Shown: positions 5,605 through 14,068 of the stretch, piece by piece
Numbering within the stretch: position 1 is the first letter of the stretch
How the letters are laid out: every line of letters begins with the position of its first letter
DNA from: a virus
Length of the DNA stretch: 53,323 nt
Direction: 5' to 3' (one strand)
IMG/VR virus record: IMGVR_UViG_3300035179_000011
Coordinates: 1 to 53,323 of that record
Translations under genes and position numbers: made by a program
The notes under the pieces: model-generated
What the model saw: the letters and a program-made list of their open reading frames with translations, nothing else
Database searches by the model: none
What the model was told of the DNA's origin: nothing

Positions 5605-6349
5605 CTTGATGTCCCCCTTGAAACGGGCACTTCGACTTATAGACATCTGGACATCTAAAACACTTGAATTTGCTCGGCGGGATCAGCGTGCTCGGATCGC
5701 GGAACTGTTTTAATATCCGCTCGATTTCCGTTTCGGTGCTTGTGGCATCATAATCTACAATGTCGTGTTTGCCGATTGGATCGCCTTTGCGTGTTAGATA
5801 GACGATTTCGCCGTGGCTTGTTTTGTAGCCACCGATTTTCAGTATCGGCTCAAAAATCCACATGTACACGCGGAGTTGAAATGATGCGGGAGCCAATTTG
5901 TAGTAGTCAATGACTTTCTGGGCACTCGTTTTGTATTCAATGAACGTTATGTCTCGTTCTGGACTCACGCGAAAATCGTCTACGCCGCTCGTCACCACAT
6001 GTCCAATCACGGTTTCGCCGTCGTACCACGCCCGCTGGAACACCATGTTTTCTTTCGTGTCCATGCCTGTTGAGCCTTCGCCGATGTCAATGGACTTTTC
6101 AACTTGAAACTTTGCTATGAAATCGTTGAACTCTTTTTCCCATGCGGATAAAGAACGTGCCTTGCTGATTTCGTCGTGGACTCGTTTTCCTATTTCCATG
6201 GCTTCATTGGATGGGGAACGGATGCCACTTGCTTGCAACCATGCTTGCACGGCGCAGTACCAATAATGCCCGAGAATACTCGCCCGTAGGTAACGGACTG
6301 TTTTGCCGTTTTGCCTTTGGAAGAACTTTGTCAAGTTTTCAAGCGGCAT
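5597..6349 (-). CDS. Cas4/RecB-like PD-(D/E)XK nuclease with probable Fe-S cluster
   Basis: The 250-residue protein has the Cas4 layout. A tyrosine and cysteine lie near the N-terminus (HYWYCAVQ, about residue 32), with the GKRVHDE helix around 53. A conserved Asp (DDFRV) and then EYKTS (near residue 140) form the nuclease core. CFRC...KC is near the C-terminus. One N-terminal and three C-terminal cysteines are the expected 4Fe-4S ligands. The family makes 3' or 5' single-stranded ends in recombination, repair or replication. No CRISPR array is present, so a viral recombination role is likelier. It is coupled to 6363-6854. Confidence 0.8.
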   Translation of the reverse strand: MPLENLTKFFQRQNGKTVRYLRASILGHYWYCAVQAWLQASGIRSPSNEAMEIGKRVHDEISKARSLSAWEKEFNDFIAKFQVEKSIDIGEGSTGMDTKENMVFQRAWYDGETVIGHVVTSGVDDFRVSPERDITFIEYKTSAQKVIDYYKLAPASFQLRVYMWIFEPILKIGGYKTSHGEIVYLTRKGDPIGKHDIVDYDATSTETEIERILKQFRDPSTLIPPSKFKCFRCPDVYKSKCPFQGGHQDD

Positions 6350-6362
6350 CTTTCATTCTCCT

Positions 6363-6854
6363 TTAACTCGCATCTTCGTACGGTATCACGCGGAACAAAT
6401 AGACTTGTTTGCCCTTGTATTTCTTTGAATCAACTGTGCCGTAATATGCAATGATGAATGTTTTGCCGACGATGTTGCCTTTTGTGCCGTATGCTTGAGC
6501 GTATGCTTCCATTTCGCTGGCTAGAACTGTAGTATTTTCCCAAATTGTGAATTTGGACGGCTTCACACTTGCAACTGTTGACTGCAACACTTCAGCGTCG
6601 AAACAGGTCATTGGTCGAGCCATTCTGTCGGTTTTAACGCTGTGACGTTCGGTTATGCACTTGACCAAAAATGTGGCAGGTTCTTCTTCTGAGCCTTCTA
6701 CTTTGCGCAAATCAAGTCGATCTAATTTCTCAAATTTTCGTTGTGTTTCCTCTGTGCGTTTGGCTACTGCTATCTCTTGGATGTCTTTCGCTTTACTAAT
6801 CCAATCGGGCTGTCCCGCGCTTGCCTTTTTTGCTAGTTCTAATATATTTTTCAT
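6363..6854 (-). CDS. Nuclease partner, possible ssDNA-binding or recombination protein
   Basis: ATG 6854 has a near-perfect ribosome site (AGGAGGTAAAGAA), so the longer frame from 6896 is rejected. The 163-residue product has a charged helical N-terminal third, then a beta-rich region (TFIIAYYGTV..., YLFRVIPYE) that would suit an OB-fold-like domain. Its position, 13 bases before the Cas4-like nuclease, suggests the two act together, for example as a binding protein and exonuclease pair. This is inference; I do not recognise the family. Confidence 0.55.
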   Translation of the reverse strand: MKNILELAKKASAGQPDWISKAKDIQEIAVAKRTEETQRKFEKLDRLDLRKVEGSEEEPATFLVKCITERHSVKTDRMARPMTCFDAEVLQSTVASVKPSKFTIWENTTVLASEMEAYAQAYGTKGNIVGKTFIIAYYGTVDSKKYKGKQVYLFRVIPYEDAS

Positions 6855-6896
6855 TTCTTTACCTCCTATTATTTGATTCCCATGATTATAGCCCAT

Positions 6897-8642
6897 CTAT
6901 TTTACAAGTGGGCGAAGTTCCTGTTGTGAAGTCCACAACGGTGGTAAACTGTTAAGTTTCGACGTACAACTAATAGTCTGGAAAACGCGTTTGTTCTTCG
7001 AGTTCCAATCGTATTGACCCTTTAACGCTCGCATCTGCGTCGAATTTAAGCCAAATTGCAAACAAGTTACTGTGATAACGTTTGACGGTCGAACGATTGT
7101 GGTGAATGGAACCGTAAACGTGAATGTCGGAACTGGACTTTTCAAATTAGCCAGCACGCGTTGCCCTTCTTTCTGGGCAATTTCAAAGCTATCAAGAGCA
7201 GTATCTTGCAAGTGGAGTGGGTGCACACCGTAAGTATTAATGCTCGCGTCGTCTTTGACTGGCGGATTGTAGGTTGGAGCGTAACGCGCGAACGGGTCAA
7301 TCGGTTGTCCACCGACGAATTGTAATCCGTCCACGTCAAATCCCCATATTAAATTGCCACTGACAACGCCAGCCCCGATAGTGCAGTGAATCTTCAGTTT
7401 CTTCACGTGTTCCCAATCGAAAGCTTGGTTGCCCGCCCATCTGTCGCCATACTCATTTGAAGCGTAAATTGTCTGGTTTGTGCCGACGGGCAACGAGATT
7501 TGGGCGGGTTGTTCTTCATATAGAGGGTGATTCCAATAGAAATATTCAATTTGTCTGTCGGAATTGTCTGTTAGGTAAAACCAAAACTTGAAAGTGACAG
7601 GAATCGAACTCGAACCGAGAAATAAACCGCAAAGACTAAGATTAATTGAAGTGATTCGGTTTTTGCAGTCGATTGTTGTTGCTCCAGAACCAGTATTTGC
7701 ACTGGGATTGAGAATCAGCCAGAGTTTAGAATTCGTCGTAATATCAGGACATTCAATTCTAACGCAATAATCATTAGTGCCGTAGTCTGTGCCACCATAG
7801 GTGAAAAGTGTGTTGAGCACGTCTGCTATCCCATAACTTCCAGAAGTTGCTCCGCCACTCCAAATTTTCGGTGAATATTTGGCGTAAGCCCGTTCCGTCC
7901 ATCTGTCTGCATCGGCTGGTATTCCGCTGTCGTTTCCGCCGTGTACTAATATATAGTTGAACACGTCGTCCAAGCTTCCAGTTGACCAAGACGGCTCGCC
8001 CTTGAATGGGTGAGTGAATGTGGCGACACTAGGATCATAGGCGAACGGCTTAATGTAAACTGTTGGCGTGCTCGTGGCATCGTTGTATTCGAACCACCCG
8101 TCATATCCTATTTTGTCGCAAACAGTTCTCAAACCGTCCAAGAGCGATTGCCTTTCAAAAACGCACGAGCTATCAATGGAATTGTCGATGTTTCCGCCTG
8201 TTGGCGTGTTTATTTCGAATCCAGTGTCGTATCCGCTGTCTGGCGTGGTGAGAAAATCATTCATCATCGTCTCGTATGACCAAACAATGTCTGGAGATGT
8301 TGCCGATGCAAGAGCGTAGTAATCCGTTGTAATCGTGTCATCTGCAAGTCTTTGGGCGAGGTGGCGACAATCAAGTGTTAAAGACTGCTTGGATGTAGTA
8401 GCTGGCTCGCATGTGCCATTGATTTCCCATATTCTTCCGAGAAAAACGCGTGTACTATCGAGAAGCACTCTGATTTGTTTGTATTGGGCAGCTCGCAAAG
8501 TGGCAAGTGTTGCATAGTCGCTGTGGACGACAACTGTGGCACTTGGCACTTTAGATATGCCGAAATCTTCAACTCGAACCGTTCGCGTCACGCCAGTAAT
8601 GTCGATCCAACTGCCGTCGTAATACGCTATTTCAAGACTCAT
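6897..8642 (-). CDS. Large tail/baseplate protein, 581 residues
   Basis: The N-terminal region (RVLLDSTRVFLGRIWEI, followed by LTLDCRHLAQRL) resembles tail hub or distal tail proteins of siphoviruses, which share a beta-barrel hub fold. The central half is beta-rich, with PVTFKFWFYL and a carbohydrate-binding-like sandwich pattern. The C-terminus returns to hub-like sequence (FTFTVPFTTIVRPSNVITV). It lies downstream of tape measure and 8907-10067, the normal slot for the tail-tip complex. An adhesion role for the inserted domain is inference. Confidence 0.6.
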   Translation of the reverse strand: MSLEIAYYDGSWIDITGVTRTVRVEDFGISKVPSATVVVHSDYATLATLRAAQYKQIRVLLDSTRVFLGRIWEINGTCEPATTSKQSLTLDCRHLAQRLADDTITTDYYALASATSPDIVWSYETMMNDFLTTPDSGYDTGFEINTPTGGNIDNSIDSSCVFERQSLLDGLRTVCDKIGYDGWFEYNDATSTPTVYIKPFAYDPSVATFTHPFKGEPSWSTGSLDDVFNYILVHGGNDSGIPADADRWTERAYAKYSPKIWSGGATSGSYGIADVLNTLFTYGGTDYGTNDYCVRIECPDITTNSKLWLILNPSANTGSGATTIDCKNRITSINLSLCGLFLGSSSIPVTFKFWFYLTDNSDRQIEYFYWNHPLYEEQPAQISLPVGTNQTIYASNEYGDRWAGNQAFDWEHVKKLKIHCTIGAGVVSGNLIWGFDVDGLQFVGGQPIDPFARYAPTYNPPVKDDASINTYGVHPLHLQDTALDSFEIAQKEGQRVLANLKSPVPTFTFTVPFTTIVRPSNVITVTCLQFGLNSTQMRALKGQYDWNSKNKRVFQTISCTSKLNSLPPLWTSQQELRPLVK

Positions 8643-8669
8643 GCGAACACAACCTTTTTAGGCAAGTTC

Positions 8670-8690
8670 TTATTACTATTATTAGAGAAG
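8670..8690 (+). promoter_or_regulatory. AT block ahead of rightward gene 8700-8906
   Basis: TTATTACTATTATTAGAGAAG lies 10-30 bases before the ATG at 8700. It is the same block and orientation as at 2319-2334. A TATA box is weak here (CTTTTTAGG about 15 bases further up). Confidence 0.5.
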
Positions 8691-8699
8691 TGTTTGAGA

Positions 8700-8906
8700 A
8701 TGGAATTGAAAACTGTCAGTTTAATCTTTAAGTTTGATGTTGTGGCAATTTGTTCTTTACTAACTGTGTTTTTGGCTTGTGTTTTGAATAATGACATGGT
8801 TGGATTATATGGTTCAGATAGAATCGTAGCAACCTTTGAAGTTTTTCTTTTCGGAGTAATAGCAGGAATTTCTTTAATTTCTATGTATTGGGAAGTCAAA
8901 GACTAA
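8700..8906 (+). CDS. Rightward membrane protein inside the leftward tail module, 68 residues
   Basis: The frame starts at ATG 8700 and ends at 8906, exactly filling the gap between two leftward tail genes. It has two hydrophobic segments (residues about 12-28 and 47-62) separated by a polar loop with a DRIVATFE motif. The AT block upstream reads rightward. The opposite-strand frame 8639-8899 is less likely since it has no hydrophobic pattern and no promoter. A two-helix membrane protein could be a holin, superinfection factor or regulator. Confidence 0.55.
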   Translation: MELKTVSLIFKFDVVAICSLLTVFLACVLNNDMVGLYGSDRIVATFEVFLFGVIAGISLISMYWEVKD

Positions 8907-10067
8907 TCACCTGTGAACATGGGGCGAGTGACCCCATATATTCATATCCGCAATAATGTCAGATGGGGTTGGGCTGGTGTCAATTATATATACTTGCAAT
9001 TTGACACTATGTCCTTTGACGTTCTTTGGTATTGTTACAAAATAAGTGACTACTTGACCATTTGCCGAGCAAAAGAGTGCTGGTTGATGAGTAACGTCTG
9101 AAGCACTATTATAAGGATAGTATATGCCGTCAGTTACATCATAGATACGGTATCTGAATGCTAGCCATCCTGTTTGTCCATATTGGCAGATGCCACCCGA
9201 AATAAACAATTCTTCAATATCAGCATCACTAGGAATTGTAGTTGTTCCTACATCAGTCCAAGTTGCTTCAGGCACAGAATCATTCTCAAAGTTCGGATAT
9301 TGTATTACAAGATTTGCAATCACTTCTGTTGTTGGCGGCGTAGTTCTTTGTTCGCTGAACATAACATCGTCATAGTAAACCCACGCTGGCGCAGTCGTCG
9401 GCGTTTCGCAGTCCAAGCATATCCGCACGTATTTGGCAGTTGCAGGACTCGTGACTTCCTCAGAAAATGTGTTCCACGCGAGTTGTCCGTTTGCGTTTTC
9501 CTCAATGAAAGTTGGAGTTTCAAGGTCGACTTCGTTCTTGTTGTACCATCTTAACACTATGGTTACTTCGCCGTTATTTGCATATTGCGAATAACTTTTG
9601 ACGGAAAAGTAATATTTTTGGTTTGATGCCACGGCAATCAAGGTAGAACCACTTTCAACACGCGATCCCGTCGTGTTTGCTGTTATCTTGAGGCAGTATC
9701 CGCCCTTGTAGCCGTCGAGGATTTGTAATCTTGAACCAGAGCCACTAATCACTTGCCACGCTTCCCAGTAGTCGGGGATTCCGTCGCCGTTTCTGTCCTC
9801 TTCAAAGTAGGCGTTGGAGATCAAATTCTCGGCTTCGCCAGTGGAAGGAATAGAGGCGGTTGTCTGGTTGCCGTCGACTAATTGTGGCGAATCCGCGTCT
9901 TGCCAGTTGTCCAAATAAGTTGTTGCTTCTTCAGTACTATTCAACACAACTTCGCTTGACGGAATAAGCTTTGCAACTGGTCTTTCCACTTCGTATTCGG
10001 CACTTTCAACAACGTCTTTTTGGCTGTGAACATGTTTGGCAACCCGTTTGCGAGGCGTTAAACTCAT
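8907..10067 (-). CDS. Tail-associated protein with carbohydrate-binding-like domain, 386 residues
   Basis: Residues about 80-245 form a beta-sandwich-like module beginning NLISNAYFEEDRNGDGIPDYW and ending with YYDDV, the signature layout of CBM/LamG-like jelly rolls with a calcium-like DRNGDGIPD loop. The C-terminal third is another beta domain. The N-terminus is polar and probably anchors to the tail. It starts four bases inside the tape-measure gene's end and precedes the hub-like 6897-8642. The likely role is host surface binding; the partner sugar is unknown. Confidence 0.55.
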   Translation of the reverse strand: MSLTPRKRVAKHVHSQKDVVESAEYEVERPVAKLIPSSEVVLNSTEEATTYLDNWQDADSPQLVDGNQTTASIPSTGEAENLISNAYFEEDRNGDGIPDYWEAWQVISGSGSRLQILDGYKGGYCLKITANTTGSRVESGSTLIAVASNQKYYFSVKSYSQYANNGEVTIVLRWYNKNEVDLETPTFIEENANGQLAWNTFSEEVTSPATAKYVRICLDCETPTTAPAWVYYDDVMFSEQRTTPPTTEVIANLVIQYPNFENDSVPEATWTDVGTTTIPSDADIEELFISGGICQYGQTGWLAFRYRIYDVTDGIYYPYNSASDVTHQPALFCSANGQVVTYFVTIPKNVKGHSVKLQVYIIDTSPTPSDIIADMNIWGHSPHVHR

Positions 10068-10777
10068 GGCGAACCACCCTGCGTAATCGCTCGTTTTAAT
10101 CGTTGCTTGTACAGTTCAAGCACTTCGTCCACGTCAGTTTTCGAATTCACATTCAACGTGTCTGGAAGGGCGACGCGCGATTGACTGTAAGCGTATGCTC
10201 CAACGCCTACGCCTACTGCAAGGGCAGCCAATCCAACGATAGTTGTTGCTTGAGCGGCACTTAACGCATGAAAAGCAGCGGTTAAACCGTGAATCATAGT
10301 AGTGATATGTGTTATGGCTGGCACAGCGTATCGCGTGATGCTCGACGCGAAACTTACAAATTGGATTCCCAAACTAACAGTCATCAAATTCGAATACAAC
10401 GCCATTCGCTGATACATGATTTGGGCGCGTTCGAGTTGCTGCATGGCACGATGGGCATCGTCGCTCGATGCTCCGCTTTTCTTGATTGCGTCGTTCAATC
10501 GTTCTTGTGCCATTTCAACGCCGATTGATGACGATTCCATCCTCATCATTCCGCTTTCCAACATGCTAACGTAAAATAGTCCCATCTGTGCTGAAAAAGC
10601 CAAGTTGCGGAACGCGTTGAAGCCTCGCATGCCCGTCGTTTCCATCGCTGTGCCAGCGTCTTCAGCAGCCCACTTAATATTGTAGAAGCCTTGCGACACT
10701 TCTTCGGCGACTGGCGTAACATATTGACTCGCGGTGAACACGCTTTTATATTCAATCCAACTCATTTTCTTTTCCAC
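10064..10777 (-). CDS. Tape measure protein, short
   Basis: Position directly after the tail assembly chaperone pair, and the make-up, support a tape measure: long helices (residues about 75-115, EMAQERLNDAIKK) and hydrophobic runs near the C-terminus (FVSFASSITRYAV, IVGLAALAVGVGVGAYAY). At 237 residues it is short, implying a tail of only about 35 nm if the usual 0.15 nm per residue applies. The start is GTG 10777 or ATG 10765. A minor tail membrane-penetration role for the hydrophobic segment is possible. Confidence 0.65.
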   Translation of the reverse strand: MEKKMSWIEYKSVFTASQYVTPVAEEVSQGFYNIKWAAEDAGTAMETTGMRGFNAFRNLAFSAQMGLFYVSMLESGMMRMESSSIGVEMAQERLNDAIKKSGASSDDAHRAMQQLERAQIMYQRMALYSNLMTVSLGIQFVSFASSITRYAVPAITHITTMIHGLTAAFHALSAAQATTIVGLAALAVGVGVGAYAYSQSRVALPDTLNVNSKTDVDEVLELYKQRLKRAITQGGSP

Positions 10778-10899
10778 CAGTTTTTAATAGGGCGTTCATG
10801 GCTTCCCAGTACACCGCAATTTCGCAGAGTTGCCGCGCCGTCAAATCGTCAAGCCGCAGCATTCCCATCTGCGCCAGTCCCACCCGCAGTCCAATCCTA
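10752..10899 (-). CDS. Downstream frame of tail assembly chaperone, read by +1 (or -2) frameshift
   Basis: Past the stop at 10897 an alternative frame continues for 49 codons: TRIGLRVGLAQMGMLR..., ending GKENELD. It shows clean coding character and a well-formed helix-turn-helix pattern. The junction sequence ACA AAA GAC TAG lets the AAA-bound tRNA move one base forward onto AAG and continue with ACT AGG. Tail assembly chaperones before the tape measure commonly make such G/GT fusions. The fused product would be about 164 residues. Internal initiation at the ATG pair would be an alternative. Confidence 0.6.
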
Positions 10900-11247
10900 G
10901 TCTTTTGTTGGGCGACGAAAAAGGCGGAACAATGCGGCAGCCTCGTTCTGGTTCAGCATGTTAAGTGGCAACACAACCGTTGACAATGCTTCGTACAGTT
11001 TGCTCGGCATGTCCTCGTCAATCGGCTTGCCATCCTTTAACACGGCTTTCTTTACGACTTCATATTGCAACTTGAACCGTGGAATTTCTTGTTCAACCGT
11101 CAAGTCCCGTGCTAGTTCGTCGCCAATGGCTAAGTATTCTCGCGCCGAAATAATGTGCACTGTATATTCGCCAGCCCACTTTTTCCCTATTGAATCGACG
11201 ATTTCCTTCGGAAGTGTAAATGTTTTGTGTGGTTCCATCGTTTTCAC
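10897..11247 (-). CDS. Tail assembly chaperone, upstream frame (G-like)
   Basis: The 116-residue protein lies between the major tail protein and the tape measure, the conserved slot for tail assembly chaperones. Its features (EIVDSIGKKWAGEYTVHII..., a helical bundle ending LNQNEAAALFRLFRR) fit that family's small helical layout. It starts at ATG 11247, one base after the tail protein stops. The frame ends at a probable programmed shift into 10752-10899. Confidence 0.6.
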   Translation of the reverse strand: MKTMEPHKTFTLPKEIVDSIGKKWAGEYTVHIISAREYLAIGDELARDLTVEQEIPRFKLQYEVVKKAVLKDGKPIDEDMPSKLYEALSTVVLPLNMLNQNEAAALFRLFRRPTKD

Positions 11248-12051
11248 CTATGGTAAAGTCAGTTTATCGCCTGTCCATGTGAGAATTTCGTATGTTAAGT
11301 CGAGATTTTCCACTTGGTACGCGTCTTCGTTTACGGCTGCGTTTGTAAACGTGAATGTCTTGGTGACTGGCGTGCCCTGATTATCTGTCACCGCAATCAC
11401 AACATCTCGTTTCACTATTGCGTCATAACCGAACAATGGTGCGCCAGTCTTGACAAATTCGATTCTGCCAGTGTAGACGGGTTGACGCGGATACACTTCG
11501 CTGACGACTGCCCCAGTGCCAGTTGGCACGCGGGCAACCGAATTGTCCACGGCAAATCTTATGTTTGTCCACTTGGTAATCGATGTTCCACCGACTGAAG
11601 GTGCAAAACCAGTTTTTGTTATCGGGGTCAGACTATCGTACGTGACAGTCAGACTTTTCGTTTCGTAAGCGTTGCATATCATATTCAAAGTTGCTATGGC
11701 TGCTCCTCTCTGCCCCACGTTTATTTCGCAGCGATCCGTGTAGACATTTACAAGCCCTATAGCTGTCGTTCCGTCAGTCGCGTACAAATTGAAACTTGGC
11801 AAGTCGCCTTCAGCAGTAACAAAAGCGTATGGTTTTATGAACTGATCCAGCTTCAACAATTTCATTCGCATATTCACAGTCCAATAGATATTTGTCGCGT
11901 CGAGATTTAGCATTCGGCGTTGTCCAGTGCCGAGTTCTTGTTCTTGGTCGGTGTGCTTGGTGATGGTTGGTGCACTCGGAATGCCATCGATGTTGTAGGG
12001 TGTTGTGGCACTATATCTCGCTATTTTCCAACTTTTTCCTGTTGTAGACAT
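11248..12051 (-). CDS. Major tail tube protein
   Basis: The 267-residue protein is beta-rich, with GTGQRRMLNLDATNIYWTV near residue 40 and a repeated beta-hairpin pattern. Its place after the gp10-like and terminator-like genes, and before the chaperone and tape measure, is diagnostic of the tail tube protein in siphoviruses. A C-terminal Ig-like section (VVIAVTDNQGTPVTKTFTF) may decorate the tube surface. Confidence 0.6.
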   Translation of the reverse strand: MSTTGKSWKIARYSATTPYNIDGIPSAPTITKHTDQEQELGTGQRRMLNLDATNIYWTVNMRMKLLKLDQFIKPYAFVTAEGDLPSFNLYATDGTTAIGLVNVYTDRCEINVGQRGAAIATLNMICNAYETKSLTVTYDSLTPITKTGFAPSVGGTSITKWTNIRFAVDNSVARVPTGTGAVVSEVYPRQPVYTGRIEFVKTGAPLFGYDAIVKRDVVIAVTDNQGTPVTKTFTFTNAAVNEDAYQVENLDLTYEILTWTGDKLTLP

Positions 12052-12073
12052 TTTTCATTTTCAACTCCATTTT

Positions 12074-12571
12074 TTATTTTGTTTTTATTCCTATTTCTTC
12101 TTCGATAATGGCTGATGCCCGTGAAAGAGCGTCCAAGCCTGCCGCCCTCATTATGCCGAGTGGCTCGGTTGGACGCGAATATTGACTAAATACAATTACT
12201 CCGTTTCTGTCAACCCAGCGGAGCGACCCTGCCTTAACTGGACGCACTTCCCGTCGTCCTTGGTCGAGCCAATAAAGTTGCATGCCTCGCGTTCTCGTGC
12301 CCATTGCGTAGGACACTTCGTTTTGCGACTTGCTTACGAGCCAACATTGAATGCTGCCGAGTGTTTCCCCGCTACGAATATGAGTGGCAAGGTCAGTTCG
12401 CAACGAATCTTCAGCCACGCGTGCCATTCGCCACGCAATCAATTCTAGACTTTCGGGTGCATACGCTTGCTCTGTTGCTGCAACTTTTTGTAGGGCTGGC
12501 AAATGGTCGGGCAAATCTATTTTAACTGTGAAACTCAAATTAAATTCCACTCCACGAGATACATGCCACAA
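12074..12571 (-). CDS. HK97 gp10-like tail completion protein
   Basis: A hydrophilic helical N-terminal part (ALQKVAATEQAYAPESLELIAWRMARVAEDSLR) followed by a strand-rich C-terminal half resembles HK97 gp10/neck-tail completion proteins. Length (165 residues; about 158 if the GTG at 12550 is used) fits. The ATG at 12571 overlaps the previous gene by 32 bases; the internal GTG after CGTGGA would reduce this. Confidence 0.55.
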   Translation of the reverse strand: MWHVSRGVEFNLSFTVKIDLPDHLPALQKVAATEQAYAPESLELIAWRMARVAEDSLRTDLATHIRSGETLGSIQCWLVSKSQNEVSYAMGTRTRGMQLYWLDQGRREVRPVKAGSLRWVDRNGVIVFSQYSRPTEPLGIMRAAGLDALSRASAIIEEEIGIKTK

Positions 12572-12977
12572 CAGTCAGGTTGTAAATGAAAATGTTTGGC
12601 AACACTTCCAGTATGCTCGGATTAGCAAAGTTTTCCACGTACATGTACTGCCATCCCGTCGGGCATGTGCCAGCCTCGATTAATTTCTTGACGTGTTCAA
12701 CCATTTTCCAGTGGTCTTCTTCTTTTGCTTCTTGCGTGTCGATGCTTTTCGCCCACAGCACGACTTGAACGGCAAGTCTGAACTCGTATAAATTTGGTTC
12801 TTCAGCTTGCAATCTTCGCGCTGAAAGGGGACGGCAAATAATGTGCGGGCTGAACGTGCTTTTTTCGAGGTGCCAGTCTGTCCGCATCCAAGCAATGTCG
12901 GCTACTTTTATTCCTTCATCTGTCAAAGTCCAATCAGCCTTTAACAGTGCAAGCAAAGTTTTAGATGGAAGTTCCAT
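12540..12977 (-). CDS. Neck/tail terminator-like protein
   Basis: The 145-residue product has strands and helices consistent with the small alpha/beta tail terminator fold (FRLAVQVVLWAKS..., DHWKMVEHVKKLIEA). Neighbouring connector and gp10-like genes place it in the neck-gene slot. The assignment is by order and length, not by motif. Confidence 0.45.
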   Translation of the reverse strand: MELPSKTLLALLKADWTLTDEGIKVADIAWMRTDWHLEKSTFSPHIICRPLSARRLQAEEPNLYEFRLAVQVVLWAKSIDTQEAKEEDHWKMVEHVKKLIEAGTCPTGWQYMYVENFANPSILEVLPNIFIYNLTVVACISWSGI

Positions 12978-12996
12978 TACTTAATCTCCTTTATTT

Positions 12997-13659
12997 TTAG
13001 TCCGATCTCCTCTTCTTATATGGTGCAAGTTTCTCTTTGATTGCGTCCGTGAAAACATCTGGCGTACTAAGTCCAATAGGTGTCGGTCGTGTAAACCGAA
13101 TTTTGGAATTCAGCGAACGTTGCCAAATCGCGTTTAACGCGCCGACGACTAATTCCTCGCACGCCCACTTGATTTCGTCGGGTTCAGTCGCGTAGCCCGC
13201 CTTGTAAATGACGCGCATGTTGCCGATTCCGCTAATTGGTGCCACCGCATCCTTGATTACAATTCTGCCCGTGTCGCTGTCCATGTAATACGCAGTTATT
13301 AATTCCCAAACTGCTGTGTCGCCAAGGTTTGCCGTGTTTTTATGAACGGTTGTCACGCTTATTATTGGCGATTGACTTAGGCGGAACGTGCGTCGGTAAA
13401 CGTCGTAGATGCCAGTCCGCTCGGTTTCTGGATAGTGAAAAGTTGAGTCTTCTTCTTTAACGTCGAAGTAGTCAGTCACGGTTGACCCGCCGTTGAAGAA
13501 GTCGTTTAAGCGGTTGCAGTAGCGGTCTATCACGCGGCTGGCGCGCGACACGAGACGCTGGATGAATTTGTCGCTGTCGCTCTCATTATCAAAGCCAAGC
13601 TCTTCGTAAGTGGGCACACCGTAGTTTTTAACGTCGTCTACATAGCAATAATCTGCCAT
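12997..13659 (-). CDS. Head-tail connector (gp6-like adaptor)
   Basis: The N-terminal helix pair (SDKFIQRLVSRASRVIDRYCNRL, near residues 28-50) is typical for gp6-like/Phage_connect_1 adaptors that bind the portal. A beta section and C-terminal helices (DEIKWACEELVVGALNAIW) follow; the whole is 220 residues. It follows 13690-13992 in the structural operon and precedes the other neck genes. Confidence 0.65.
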   Translation of the reverse strand: MADYCYVDDVKNYGVPTYEELGFDNESDSDKFIQRLVSRASRVIDRYCNRLNDFFNGGSTVTDYFDVKEEDSTFHYPETERTGIYDVYRRTFRLSQSPIISVTTVHKNTANLGDTAVWELITAYYMDSDTGRIVIKDAVAPISGIGNMRVIYKAGYATEPDEIKWACEELVVGALNAIWQRSLNSKIRFTRPTPIGLSTPDVFTDAIKEKLAPYKKRRSD

Positions 13660-13689
13660 TTCAGTTTACTCCCAATTTTTTGTTCATTT

Positions 13690-13992
13690 TTAACTACCTT
13701 CCACTAGGAATGTGAATTCTTCCGTGTTTTGAAGTGCGCCAACGGTGTAAGTTGCCGTCGTCACGAGTTTCCACATGCCGTAAACTGCGTCGGCTGGAAT
13801 GTTGTAGAGCAATTTGTATGTTCCAGTTCCCGTCTTAGTTAGGTCAGCCATTGTCTTTGTTGCAGCCGTTGTGCCATCGGGTTTCTTGATGGCGATACTA
13901 ATGGTTGTCGGATCAAACAAGGTTCCCGATTCGTTTTTGAACGTGAACACTTTGCCCAGTGTGTCGCTTCTGTAAAATCGTTGTTTAGTCAT
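13690..13992 (-). CDS. Ig-like virion protein, 100 residues
   Basis: The sequence is a single beta-sandwich-like domain (VFTFKNESGTLFDP..., ISIAIKKPDGT, TGTYKLLYNIP, GMWKLVTTATY), a pattern common to phage baseplate-upper-protein or Ig-like ornaments. It is the first gene after the late promoter at 14022-14062. Exact role unknown. Confidence 0.5.
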   Translation of the reverse strand: MTKQRFYRSDTLGKVFTFKNESGTLFDPTTISIAIKKPDGTTAATKTMADLTKTGTGTYKLLYNIPADAVYGMWKLVTTATYTVGALQNTEEFTFLVEGS

Positions 13993-14021
13993 TCTGCTTC
14001 ATCTCTAAATTTAAGTCAAAG

Positions 14022-14062
14022 ACATTTTTAAACGCTCTTTTATATAGACAAACAACTGGTTG
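14022..14062 (-). promoter_or_regulatory. Candidate late promoter, copy 1
   Basis: Plus-strand reading here is TTTTTAAACGCTCTTTTATATAGACAAACAACTGG; the promoter acts leftward for 13690-13992. At 22310-22351 a nearly identical stretch (TTTAAACGTTCTTTTATATATGCTAACAACTG) precedes another structural operon. The conserved CAGTTGTT, TATATAAAAGA and GTTTAAA parts are absent from the early-type promoters. Confidence 0.65.
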
Positions 14063-14068
14063 GTTCAT

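Noticed and set aside
8639-8899. 86-residue leftward frame in the 8.6-8.9 kb gap
   Set aside because: The rightward membrane protein at 8700-8906 fits the gap better, with an AT block and two hydrophobic segments.
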